From Candidatus Peribacteraceae bacterium (GTDB lineage Bacteria > Patescibacteriota > Gracilibacteria > Peribacterales > Peribacteraceae), in the NCBI GenBank assembly GCA_018062585.1, contig JAGORY010000055.1, positions 1 to 7,265 of the forward strand: a DNA stretch of 7,265 nt, read 5' to 3'. Below, piece by piece: positions 1 through 5,614 of the stretch; the stretch's first letter is position 1, and each line of letters starts with the position of its first letter. The notes beneath the pieces were generated by a model that worked only from the letters and a program-made list of their open reading frames with translations, did not search any database and was not told the DNA's origin. The translations under genes were made by a program, and so were the position numbers.

Positions 1-20
1 GGGCCTTTGTTTTTGTTTTC

Positions 21-369
21 TGCGGGTGTCGTCATTGCCGTGAGGCGTTGCCGATACGCAGGGAACTTTTGCGGGGAGATTCCCCTCAGCTGCTGTGCTT
101 TGGTCTCTTGTTTCTCCTCGTGACCTAACGAGGTCCCCGGACCGGTCAGCCACAAGATTCTAGGAACCAAGGGTGACACTGGGGAGTTTTTGGTGCATCG
201 TCCGATATAAGTCTCATGGGTCGGACGACGACGTTGCAGAGCAGAGAGAAAGATGGCTACAAGAGCACCGAGCGTTGCTATACCCAGAAGTGTGCAATTG
301 AATGCAGGTGTGTGGCCAGGAGGAACGAGTCAGAACTACGGTGTAGACATCTTTCTCTCTACGTAGTCG
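21..369. ncRNA. Candidate structured RNA (unidentified family)
   Basis: No convincing protein is encoded here on either strand, but the stretch is full of potential stems. On the plus strand: 21-31 pairs with 52-60 (two-base bulge) and encloses GCC-GTGA-GGC at 37-46, whose loop is a GNRA tetraloop; GGGGA 73-77 pairs with TCCCC 81-85; 116-121 pairs with 128-133; 145-151 pairs with 171-177 with one mismatch; 198-205 pairs perfectly with 221-228. A large outer arm has 226-234 with 361-369 (one mismatch), 243-255 with 348-360 (13 perfect pairs) and 257-261 with 342-346. The 221-228 and 226-234 pairings share three bases, so those two stems would compete. The GNRA loop exists only when read on the plus strand, which favours that strand. 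I found no tmRNA, RNase P, SRP, 5S, tRNA or group I intron signature. The RNA could begin before the window. Family unknown; a degenerate non-coding spacer is the alternative. Confidence 0.4.
243..360. repeat. Perfect 13-bp inverted repeat extended to an ~19-bp arm
   Basis: AGAGAGAAAGATG at 243-255 is the exact reverse complement of 348-360. Across one G/A mismatch (256/347) the pairing continues for five more bases, 257-261 with 342-346. The arms enclose about 80 bases. A perfect 13-base match of this kind is unlikely by chance in some 430 bases (rough estimate of order one in a thousand). It is the strongest single sign of RNA structure in the left end of the window. A 70-codon plus-strand open frame at 216-428 crosses both arms and is probably spurious. 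Confidence 0.7.
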
Positions 370-430
370 GTGGTGTGAATGAGCGAGGCCTAGCGGTGGA
401 CCAGAACGACTGTTTGTTTTTGTCTTAGAC

Positions 431-633
431 TAGGGCTCCGTGAGTGTAAGTATTTTTTGCGGAGCGACTCAAGTCAGGTGACAGGACGCATCATAATCAA
501 TGCTAAATATTCCGCAACTGTTAGGGCTCGATAGAATTTAATGAGTGTATTTTGAATACAAATTGTGTACGAAAATTAACATGGCATATTAAAGTCATTA
601 TTTTGGCTAAGGTTAGGGCTCGGTGAATTTAAT
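431..633 (+). repeat. Three TAGGGCTC-cored repeats at 91-92 bp spacing
   Basis: The octamer TAGGGCTC occurs at 431-438, 522-529 and 614-621. Copies two and three match over a longer stretch, 520-542 and 612-633, both beginning GTTAGGGCTCG and both ending GAATTTAAT, with one substitution and one single-base gap between. Copy one agrees with copy three at 12 of 13 positions from the octamer onward. The sequence between copies is only faintly similar. Spacing of 91 and 92 bp is too wide for a CRISPR array of 20-30 bp repeats. The function is unknown; repeated protein-binding sites, or degenerate copies of a ~92-bp tandem unit, are both possible. Confidence 0.6.
490..517 (-). promoter_or_regulatory. 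Weak candidate minus-strand promoter toward the structured region
   Basis: Read on the minus strand, TTGCGG (complement of 512-517) and TATGAT (complement of 490-495) lie 16 bp apart. The -10 matches the consensus at five of six positions but the -35 at only three. If real, it would start a transcript near 483 running leftward into 1-430, giving the structured region its own minus-strand transcript. This conflicts with the plus-strand reading suggested by the GNRA loop, so confidence is low. Confidence 0.2.
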
Positions 634-685
634 AAATTACTGAAAAAGCCTGTTTTCACGTTTCCTTGCAGCTGTGCATCTTTCT

Positions 686-2539
686 TTACATCGCTTCGCT
701 TGCGACCTCTATTTCCTTCGGTCCGCCGCTCACAACTGCCTTGATACGGCGCACGCCTGCGGAGCTGCTTTCCTCCTTCTGGATCTTGAAGCTGCCGAGC
801 ATGCCGGTTCGCGCCACATGCGGACCGCCGCAGATCTCTTTGCTAAAAACCCTTTGCTCCTGGACGCGACTTCCCGGCTGCGGGGAGGGGCCGCCCATCG
901 TGTAGACCTTTACCTTATCACCGTATTTGTCACCGAAGACGCCGATGGCACCTGCGGCTTTGGCTTCATCCACAGTCATCACAGAGTAGCTGATAGGCGC
1001 GTCGGCTTGGATTGCCACGTTTACGAGATCCTCGACCTTCTTGATCTGCTCGGGAGTCATCTTCTCTGGATTGTTGAAATCGAAACGCAGACGTTCCGTT
1101 GTGATGTTGCTGCCTTTCTGCGACACATGCTCACCGAGGACCGTGCGCAGCGCGGCATTCAGCAGGTGAGTAGCGGTGTGCAGCTTCGTCGTTTCGCCGC
1201 TGTGATCGGCAAGACCTCCAGCGAATTTCTTCTCGGCACCGGCTCTAGAGAGCGCTTGGTGATCCTCAAACGCTTTCGTAAATGCGGTCTCGTCAATCGT
1301 TTTTCCGCTTTCGAAAGCCATTTCTCTGGTCATTTCAACGGGAAAGCCGTAGGTATCATAGAGATGGAATGCGTCGATCCCTGAGATCTGCGGCCCACTC
1401 TTCTCACTGATCTTCTGAAAGTGCTTTGTGCCTTCGGCTAAGGTTTTCATGAAGGCTTCCTCTTCTTTGGCAAGCGTGTCCTCGATCGTAACTTTCTGTG
1501 TCTCGAGCTTGGTATAGAAATTTCCGTACTGTGCCCTGACAATACCTGCCATGAGGACTGAGAATCCGGAGAGGTTTTGGATCTCAAGCTTGCGTGCCGA
1601 ACGGATGGCGCGGCGGATCAGGCGACGAAGGACGTATCCTTGGTCCACATTACTTGGCCGCACGCCATCTGCGATGATGAACGACGCGGCTTTAAAGTGA
1701 TCGACGATGATTCTGGCGTCACGTGTCGCGTCGGCTTCGGACTTGGAGGTCTTGGAAAACACTGCTTCAAGCATCGGGCGGAATGCATCAGTGTCGTAGA
1801 CGCTCTTCACTCCTTGCAGGACACAGGCCAAGCGCTCGAGACCCAATCCTTCGTCCAGATTCTTCTGCGTGAGAGGCGCAAAGGTGCCATCAGACTGCTT
1901 GTCGTACTGTATTAACACGTCATTACCGATCTCCATCCAGTTCGGATCGTCGTTTGCGGGATTACTGCCTGCAGGTGGTTGATCACTCGTTCCGACCCAG
2001 TAGAACATCTCGGTATCGGGTCCGCATGGCCCCGTGAGACCCGCGGGCCCCCACCAGTTTTTGGCCTTGGGCAGGAAACCGATTCGATCTTTCGGTACAC
2101 CGATGCTTTCCCAAATCTTCGCCGATTCGTCATCGCGCGGCGCATCTTTATCACCCTCGAAACAGGTGACCGCGAATTTGTCTTTGGGGATGCCGAGAAC
2201 CCCAGTCATAAATTCGTAACTCATCGTGATCGCACCTTCCTTGAAGTAATCGCCCATACTCCATCTGCCGAGCATTTCGAACATCGTGAGATGCGACGCA
2301 TCACCTACTTCGTCGATGTCCTGCGTCCGGACACAGAGCTGCACGTCGCAAAGGCGCTTGCCCATCGGGTGCGCTTGGCCCATGAGGTAGGGGACCAGCG
2401 GATGCATCCCAGCGGTCGTAAAAAGAACCGTCGGATCATTCTCAGGGACGACGGACGCTCCCGGAATCACGGCATGACCTTTGGACGTGTAAAAATCGAG
2501 GTAGGCCTTTCGAATCTCGGCGGTCGTGTGAGGTGTCAT
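686..2539 (-). CDS. alaS: Alanyl-tRNA synthetase, short form lacking the C-Ala domain
   Basis: Charges tRNA-Ala with alanine in the cytoplasm and, through its editing domain, hydrolyses mischarged Ser- or Gly-tRNA-Ala. The ATG at 2539 gives 617 residues starting MTPHTTAEIRKAYLDF, which aligns with the family N-terminus (E. coli has STAEIRQAFLDFFHSKGH). A TTG at 2632 would add 31 residues that match nothing. Class II core: NDPTVLFTTAGM near 34-45, FEMLGRWSMGDYF near 87-99, GPAGLTGPCGPDTE near 164-177 and the class-typical GYVLRRLIRRAIR near 301-313. Editing domain: HTATH at 454-458 and CGGPH at 570-574 supply the expected metal ligands (HxxxH plus CxxxH). The protein ends about 40 residues after CGGPH, so the C-terminal oligomerisation / tRNA-elbow domain of the usual ~870-residue enzyme is absent. 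It is the third gene of the minus-strand cluster, 101 bp after the DUF5667 gene. No Shine-Dalgarno sequence and no T-box leader are visible. Stop is TAA. Confidence 0.96.
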   Translation of the reverse strand: MTPHTTAEIRKAYLDFYTSKGHAVIPGASVVPENDPTVLFTTAGMHPLVPYLMGQAHPMGKRLCDVQLCVRTQDIDEVGDASHLTMFEMLGRWSMGDYFKEGAITMSYEFMTGVLGIPKDKFAVTCFEGDKDAPRDDESAKIWESIGVPKDRIGFLPKAKNWWGPAGLTGPCGPDTEMFYWVGTSDQPPAGSNPANDDPNWMEIGNDVLIQYDKQSDGTFAPLTQKNLDEGLGLERLACVLQGVKSVYDTDAFRPMLEAVFSKTSKSEADATRDARIIVDHFKAASFIIADGVRPSNVDQGYVLRRLIRRAIRSARKLEIQNLSGFSVLMAGIVRAQYGNFYTKLETQKVTIEDTLAKEEEAFMKTLAEGTKHFQKISEKSGPQISGIDAFHLYDTYGFPVEMTREMAFESGKTIDETAFTKAFEDHQALSRAGAEKKFAGGLADHSGETTKLHTATHLLNAALRTVLGEHVSQKGSNITTERLRFDFNNPEKMTPEQIKKVEDLVNVAIQADAPISYSVMTVDEAKAAGAIGVFGDKYGDKVKVYTMGGPSPQPGSRVQEQRVFSKEICGGPHVARTGMLGSFKIQKEESSSAGVRRIKAVVSGGPKEIEVASEAM

Positions 2540-2640
2540 AGGCTTACTGGAAAACGGCAGACTGAAGCCTACGGAAGAAGCTTCACTCCTGCAAGAACCT
2601 TCGCACTTAGAGCTTGGGCACAGTCTTCTCAATGAGATCG
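2540..2640 (-). other. Intergenic leader between the DUF5667 gene and alaS
   Basis: This 101-bp gap is open in the alaS frame back to a TTG at 2632, but the encoded residues are unlike any AlaRS start. It holds a 6-bp inverted repeat, TGAAGC 2563-2568 with GCTTCA 2580-2585, with an 11-base loop. The gap is too short for a T-box, and the conserved T-box antiterminator sequence is missing. A TTGAGA on the minus strand (complement of 2627-2632) has only a poor -10 17 bp downstream, so I do not call a separate alaS promoter. Confidence 0.4.
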
Positions 2641-3930
2641 TCAGTCTTTTTTCAGGACGTCGCCGACTGAAGCACTTACCGAGGCAGAGGCATCGATGCT
2701 TGCAGAAGCACTGACCGAGACGCTGCTCGATGTCGAGGATACCGATGATGAAGTGGCGGACGGATCCGACGAGGACGTGAAGGTCGACGATACCGAAGCT
2801 GGAGACGAGGAGATGGACGACCCTTCGTCGCTTCTGTCATTACTCTGTTCCTGCGGATTTATCCGCATGGGGACGAGGGTGGCGTCATTGTCGTTTTTCG
2901 TGGATTCCAGTTGAATGAGAGCACGTCGCCCCTTGATTCTGAGCATGAGATTCACTTCTTTAGCCTTCAGGAGTGCCGATGTGGCTTTTTCACTGCTCAC
3001 TCTCACGGAAGTCTCGGTATCTCCGGAGACCTTGAGATCGTCTTCGGCATGCTTGAGTGTGTCCGAAACGATGGTATTTTCGGCAGCATGTTGAGCTGCC
3101 TTAGCTTTAGAGATGGCCTTTTCTGCTTTCTCAGCCGTGATCTTGGTAAGACGCACGGTATCGGCGTGGGCGGACTGCGTAGCGTCGTCTGTAATTTTTC
3201 TACCCTTACGGGTAGTCGTGAGCAGATGTTCAACTCTGATCTTTTCTTCATCGGAGACCATTCGCAGGAGCACATTCTCGTGTGCCTGGATTTCGGTCGA
3301 GGTCTCAAGGGCAATGGTTGCGGAACTTTCTTTATTGAGCATTTCTAGTTCTTTTAGGTCAGATTCTAAGGCATTAATGTGTGCAATAAGACGTTCATTC
3401 ACGATTGCCACTTTATCAGCTGTTAACTGCGATCTTTCCGCTAGAGTCTGGGCTTCCTCAAGCCTTCTAGTTGCTAAACGGGCCCGAACACGTACTTTTG
3501 CTTCGACAGAGTTATTAAACCGCAAGAGAAAGGGCTCGGTTAGATTTACCTTCACTGCATAAAGCGCATCTCCGGGCAGTGAAGACTCAGCGGCGTACGA
3601 GACTCCGGCGCCAGCAAGAACAAAGATCATGACGGCCGCCACACAGCCTGAAAAAAATTGTACAAGGCCACCAAATGATCGGACCGTATACTGTGCCGAA
3701 TGCTCGATGTCAGCGAGAAGCACCTCCCGCATCTGAACTTTTTCCGATGCGCTGAGACGGACGTTCTGCGCTGCCGTAAGAAATTGCTGTTGGTTCATAT
3801 GATGCTCTAGACGTACATCATTTCCATTTCTTACATGTATTTTGAACTTTTCTTTCAATGAGTCTTTTTCATCCGGTGTAAGGCGAATGGACGCTGCTTT
3901 GCCGAAGAAGGAATCAGGCTGTGAGTTCAT
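2641..3930 (-). CDS. Single-pass membrane DUF5667-type protein, probable anti-sigma partner
   Basis: 429 residues. Residues 1-86 are polar and probably cytoplasmic. They contain a duplicated short motif, RLTPDEKDSLKEKF at 16-29 and RLSASEKVQMREVL at 58-71. One membrane helix spans about 88-111, followed at once by AAESSLPGDALYAVKVNLTE (113-132), the characteristic opening of DUF5667. Residues 140-345 are rich in charged and Ala residues and look helical or coiled-coil. Residues 370-421 are an almost pure Ser/Ala/Val tail, and the protein ends KKD. The start overlaps the end of the sigma gene by 17 bp, implying translational coupling. Proteins with this N-terminal layout beside an ECF sigma factor commonly act as membrane-bound sigma regulators. 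That role is inferred from position and topology; there is no recognisable zinc anti-sigma HxxxCxxC motif. The outer part may bind cell-wall or surface polymer. No clear Shine-Dalgarno sequence. Stop is TGA. Confidence 0.8.
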   Translation of the reverse strand: MNSQPDSFFGKAASIRLTPDEKDSLKEKFKIHVRNGNDVRLEHHMNQQQFLTAAQNVRLSASEKVQMREVLLADIEHSAQYTVRSFGGLVQFFSGCVAAVMIFVLAGAGVSYAAESSLPGDALYAVKVNLTEPFLLRFNNSVEAKVRVRARLATRRLEEAQTLAERSQLTADKVAIVNERLIAHINALESDLKELEMLNKESSATIALETSTEIQAHENVLLRMVSDEEKIRVEHLLTTTRKGRKITDDATQSAHADTVRLTKITAEKAEKAISKAKAAQHAAENTIVSDTLKHAEDDLKVSGDTETSVRVSSEKATSALLKAKEVNLMLRIKGRRALIQLESTKNDNDATLVPMRINPQEQSNDRSDEGSSISSSPASVSSTFTSSSDPSATSSSVSSTSSSVSVSASASIDASASVSASVGDVLKKD

Positions 3931-4465
3931 TGGGGTTTCTCAGATGCGGCTCAAGCTCTTTGATAGCTCTGTGGATACGTACCGAGACGGTATTTGGTGC
4001 GAGCCCAAGGATCACGGCGATGTCGCGAGGCTTCAAATTATCGATATAGCGCATGATGATGAGCTCTCTATCTTCAGGTCGGAGTTTACCCAAGGTACGG
4101 ACGACGATTTGCTCGTCGAGCGCTACACCGAAGTCGTTTCCGTCGCTTCCCTTAGGGTCAAAACCAGATTCATTCATTGCATCTAAGGACACTTCCTTGG
4201 CTTTCCGGAAGTAATCGATAATGAGGTTATTGGCGATTTTGTAGAGGAGAGCACGGACGTTATCTATCTTCTCTCCTTTCTTTGCGTATTGATACGCCTT
4301 AATGAACGTGTCTTGCATGATGTCCTTTCCTGTATCACGGTTCGAGACACGCAGGTAGCAATGCCGGAAAATGGCATCGGCATATTCATCGTACGCCGAT
4401 TCAATCATCTGAGCCGCATCGTTCATCATGGACATAGTAACTGAAAGTAGTTCTGAACGCATCAT
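3914..4465 (-). CDS. ECF-type sigma-70 family RNA polymerase sigma factor
   Basis: Directs RNA polymerase to a specific promoter set. The 183-residue reading has sigma region 2 at about 24-92 (YDEYADAIFRHCYLRV, then DIMQDTFIKAYQY and ALLYKIANNLIIDYFR). Region 4 lies at about 120-175 (LGKLRPEDRELIIMRYIDN, then the helix-turn-helix KPRDIAVILGLAPNTVSVRIHRAIKEL). Regions 1, 3 and other extra domains are missing, as in ECF factors. The start is uncertain: ATG codons lie at 4465, 4462, 4435, 4429 and 4426, and the family usually begins shortly before the ESAYDEY segment, so 4429 or 4426 is also plausible. None has a Shine-Dalgarno sequence. The stop TGA lies inside the next gene, the DUF5667 membrane protein, which is its likely regulator. 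A divergent surface-protein gene starts 42 bp upstream of the outermost ATG. Confidence 0.93.
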   Translation of the reverse strand: MMRSELLSVTMSMMNDAAQMIESAYDEYADAIFRHCYLRVSNRDTGKDIMQDTFIKAYQYAKKGEKIDNVRALLYKIANNLIIDYFRKAKEVSLDAMNESGFDPKGSDGNDFGVALDEQIVVRTLGKLRPEDRELIIMRYIDNLKPRDIAVILGLAPNTVSVRIHRAIKELEPHLRNPNELTA

Positions 4466-4469
4466 AGAC

Positions 4470-4498
4470 TTGACAAAAAAGATTTTTTATTCTAAAAA
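4470..4498 (+). promoter_or_regulatory. Sigma-70-like promoter for the Ser-rich DUF11 gene
   Basis: A perfect TTGACA at 4470-4475 is followed after 17 bp by TAAAAA at 4493-4498 (four of six to consensus). The expected start point falls at about 4505-4508, on or next to the ATG at 4508. The message would therefore be leaderless or nearly so. The spacer is A/T-rich and lies back to back with the sigma-operon promoter. Confidence 0.55.
4489..4494 (-). promoter_or_regulatory. Candidate -10 element for the sigma operon
   Basis: On the minus strand this hexamer reads TAGAAT, matching TATAAT at five of six positions, in an AT-rich stretch. It would place transcription start near 4482, about 17 bases ahead of the ATG at 4465. 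No good -35 lies at the right distance, so this may be an activator-dependent promoter or one read by the encoded sigma factor itself. It overlaps the opposing plus-strand promoter, so the two directions would compete. Confidence 0.3.
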
Positions 4499-4507
4499 TA
4501 CCCCCTT

Positions 4508-5494
4508 ATGTTGCAGGATCCTCCATGCATTTTTCCGCTCGTTGGCTGCTCGGATACCGATACTTCAGGAAACACTGGAGGGGATTCTGCCGGAGATTCA
4601 TCCACGAATTCTCAGCCTTCATTTAACATCAGTTCGTCATCCTCAAGCTCCAGATCCTCATTTTTCACGAATTCAAGTTCGAATTCCAGTTCACGCTCAT
4701 CAATGTTTACAAGCTCCAGTTCAAGTTCCGAGGGAACGTTCACGAACCGGTTTTCATCCGATGCTGAGCGCGTGGCTACGTATCTGGTCACGGTGATGAA
4801 TCGGGGGACAGAGCGCACCCAAGGCTTTTCTTTCACCCACGGACCCACTCCTTCGGGTGCGGTCTTCGACTTCGTTCGTTCCTCCAGCGAGTGCATCCAG
4901 ACCGGCACATCGGTGCAGTGCACGTCTGAACTGGAGCCTGGTGAAGTAAAAACGTTCACCATCGCTTATACCGTCAATAACGCAGTCAGCTGTTCGCTTG
5001 CTCGGGGGCTGCAGTCGGTAACGGTGCAGGGTAGTACCGCAACGGTCAGCACCTCGGTGGGTTGCGTTATGACGAATGAAAATGTCTCACAGGCATCATC
5101 GGCCTCCTCCCCCCTCTCCTCTTTATCATCGTCTGTGTTTTCGTCGTCCGCATCCTTTTCGTCTTCAGAGCCTGCAAACGATCTTATCGACGTTACGGGT
5201 GTCAACGTAGCCCAGCAATACGCCTCAGGAAGCATCGTCGGTGGGCAGACGGTGATTGGAACGGTGAAAGATGATGGAAAGGGCAAGGGTAAGGGCTATA
5301 AGCCGTATCCGCAACCCCGTGCTGGAGCGATGTCTGACTACTTTTTGCGCACTACCGAGGCCTCGTTACTAACGCCAGTTTCAGAGCAAAACACTCAGGG
5401 CGGTCTGGCAATGCCTTTTATGTCAGTATTGTTTCTGTCTGCCGTCTTTCTAGTAATCATCGGTTTCACCCTTTTTCGCAAAAAATTGCGATGA
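4508..5494 (+). CDS. Ser-rich surface protein with DUF11-like domain and C-terminal membrane anchor
   Basis: 328 residues, probably displayed on the cell surface. Residues 15-80 are a Ser/Thr/Asn linker with long Ser runs. About 88-187 is a DUF11-like immunoglobulin-type fold: ATYLVTVMNRG at 90-100 matches the family opening (VTYTITVTNTG-like), and LEPGEVKTFTIAYTV at 142-156 matches its closing strand; Cys lie at 129, 138, 162 and 186. A second Ser-rich linker spans 196-220. A KGKGKG patch near 258-263 precedes Tyr/Pro residues. A hydrophobic helix at about 303-323 is followed by FRKKLR, a stop-transfer tail; there is no LPxTG. The N-terminus is odd. LVGC at 11-14 looks like a lipobox followed by a typical polar linker, but the 14 preceding residues lack basic residues and are too short for a signal peptide. 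The true N-terminus may be frameshifted (see findings). Substrate unknown. Stop is TGA. Confidence 0.8.
   Translation: MLQDPPCIFPLVGCSDTDTSGNTGGDSAGDSSTNSQPSFNISSSSSSSRSSFFTNSSSNSSSRSSMFTSSSSSSEGTFTNRFSSDAERVATYLVTVMNRGTERTQGFSFTHGPTPSGAVFDFVRSSSECIQTGTSVQCTSELEPGEVKTFTIAYTVNNAVSCSLARGLQSVTVQGSTATVSTSVGCVMTNENVSQASSASSPLSSLSSSVFSSSASFSSSEPANDLIDVTGVNVAQQYASGSIVGGQTVIGTVKDDGKGKGKGYKPYPQPRAGAMSDYFLRTTEASLLTPVSEQNTQGGLAMPFMSVLFLSAVFLVIIGFTLFRKKLR
5476..5491. repeat. Small inverted repeat at the end of the DUF11 gene
   Basis: TCGCAA 5476-5481 and TTGCGA 5486-5491 pair perfectly around AAAA. The element lies inside the last codons and touches the stop codon. On the plus strand it is not followed by a T tract, so it does not look like a normal terminator. 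It may be a by-product of the basic RKKLR codons. Confidence 0.25.
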
Positions 5495-5535
5495 AGCGAA
5501 TGTCTGAACAGTAAATTTTGCCACAATTTTACCGT

Positions 5536-5564
5536 TTGACAATAGTGGGCTGATTCGCTACTAT
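5536..5564 (+). promoter_or_regulatory. Sigma-70-like promoter for the Asp-repeat surface gene
   Basis: TTGACA at 5536-5541 and TACTAT at 5559-5564 are separated by exactly 17 bp. The -35 is perfect and the -10 matches four of six positions, including the key first T, second A and final T. Transcription would start near 5571, leaving a leader of about 44 bases that is strongly pyrimidine-rich (CTTTTTGC, then CTCTTTTTTTCTTCTCCC) and has no Shine-Dalgarno sequence. It means this gene can be expressed separately from the DUF11 gene 120 bp upstream. Confidence 0.65.
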
Positions 5565-5614
5565 TCCCTCCTTTTTGCTACTTCAAGTCTCTTTTTTTCT
5601 TCTCCCTGCCCCCA

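Larger units (their letters stand above)
430..685. other. AT-rich non-coding spacer downstream of alaS
   Basis: I see no gene in this spacer. It holds the three TAGGGCTC repeats and a perfect 6-bp inverted repeat, GCTCCG 435-440 with CGGAGC 460-465, around the first copy. It also holds an AT-rich stem, TGAAAA 641-646 with TTTTCA 653-658. That stem lies about 28 bases past the alaS stop in transcription direction and has a six-base loop. The stem is weak and lacks a proper downstream U tract, so it is at best a poor terminator for the minus-strand operon. The base composition is clearly more AT-rich than the flanking gene. Confidence 0.6.

Noticed and set aside
216..428. 70-codon plus-strand open frame
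   Set aside because: Composition is Cys/Arg-rich without domain character, there is no ribosome site, and it runs through both arms of the large inverted repeat; better explained as non-coding structured sequence.
1..430. tmRNA, RNase P RNA, SRP RNA, rRNA fragment or group I intron
   Set aside because: I looked for the conserved T-arm, GAGGAAAGTCC-type core, GGAAGGAAGCAGCC-like SRP loop and group I core segments on both strands and found none.
431..633. CRISPR array
   Set aside because: Only three imperfect short repeats spaced 91-92 bp, with no uniform 25-40 bp spacers and no cas genes nearby.
674..1384. 236-codon plus-strand open frame, and a similar 218-codon one at 1979-2635
   Set aside because: Both are antisense to well-supported alaS sequence and show no recognisable features of their own.
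2540..2632. Upstream TTG start adding 31 residues to AlaRS
   Set aside because: The added residues do not resemble the family N-terminus, and the ATG at 2539 aligns directly with known AlaRS starts.
2540..2640. T-box riboswitch controlling alaS
   Set aside because: The gap is too short and the conserved antiterminator sequence is absent.
2696..2914. Acidic 72-codon plus-strand frame rich in Asp and Glu
   Set aside because: It is the antisense reading of the Ser-rich tail of the DUF5667 protein; complements of Ser codons readily give acidic residues.
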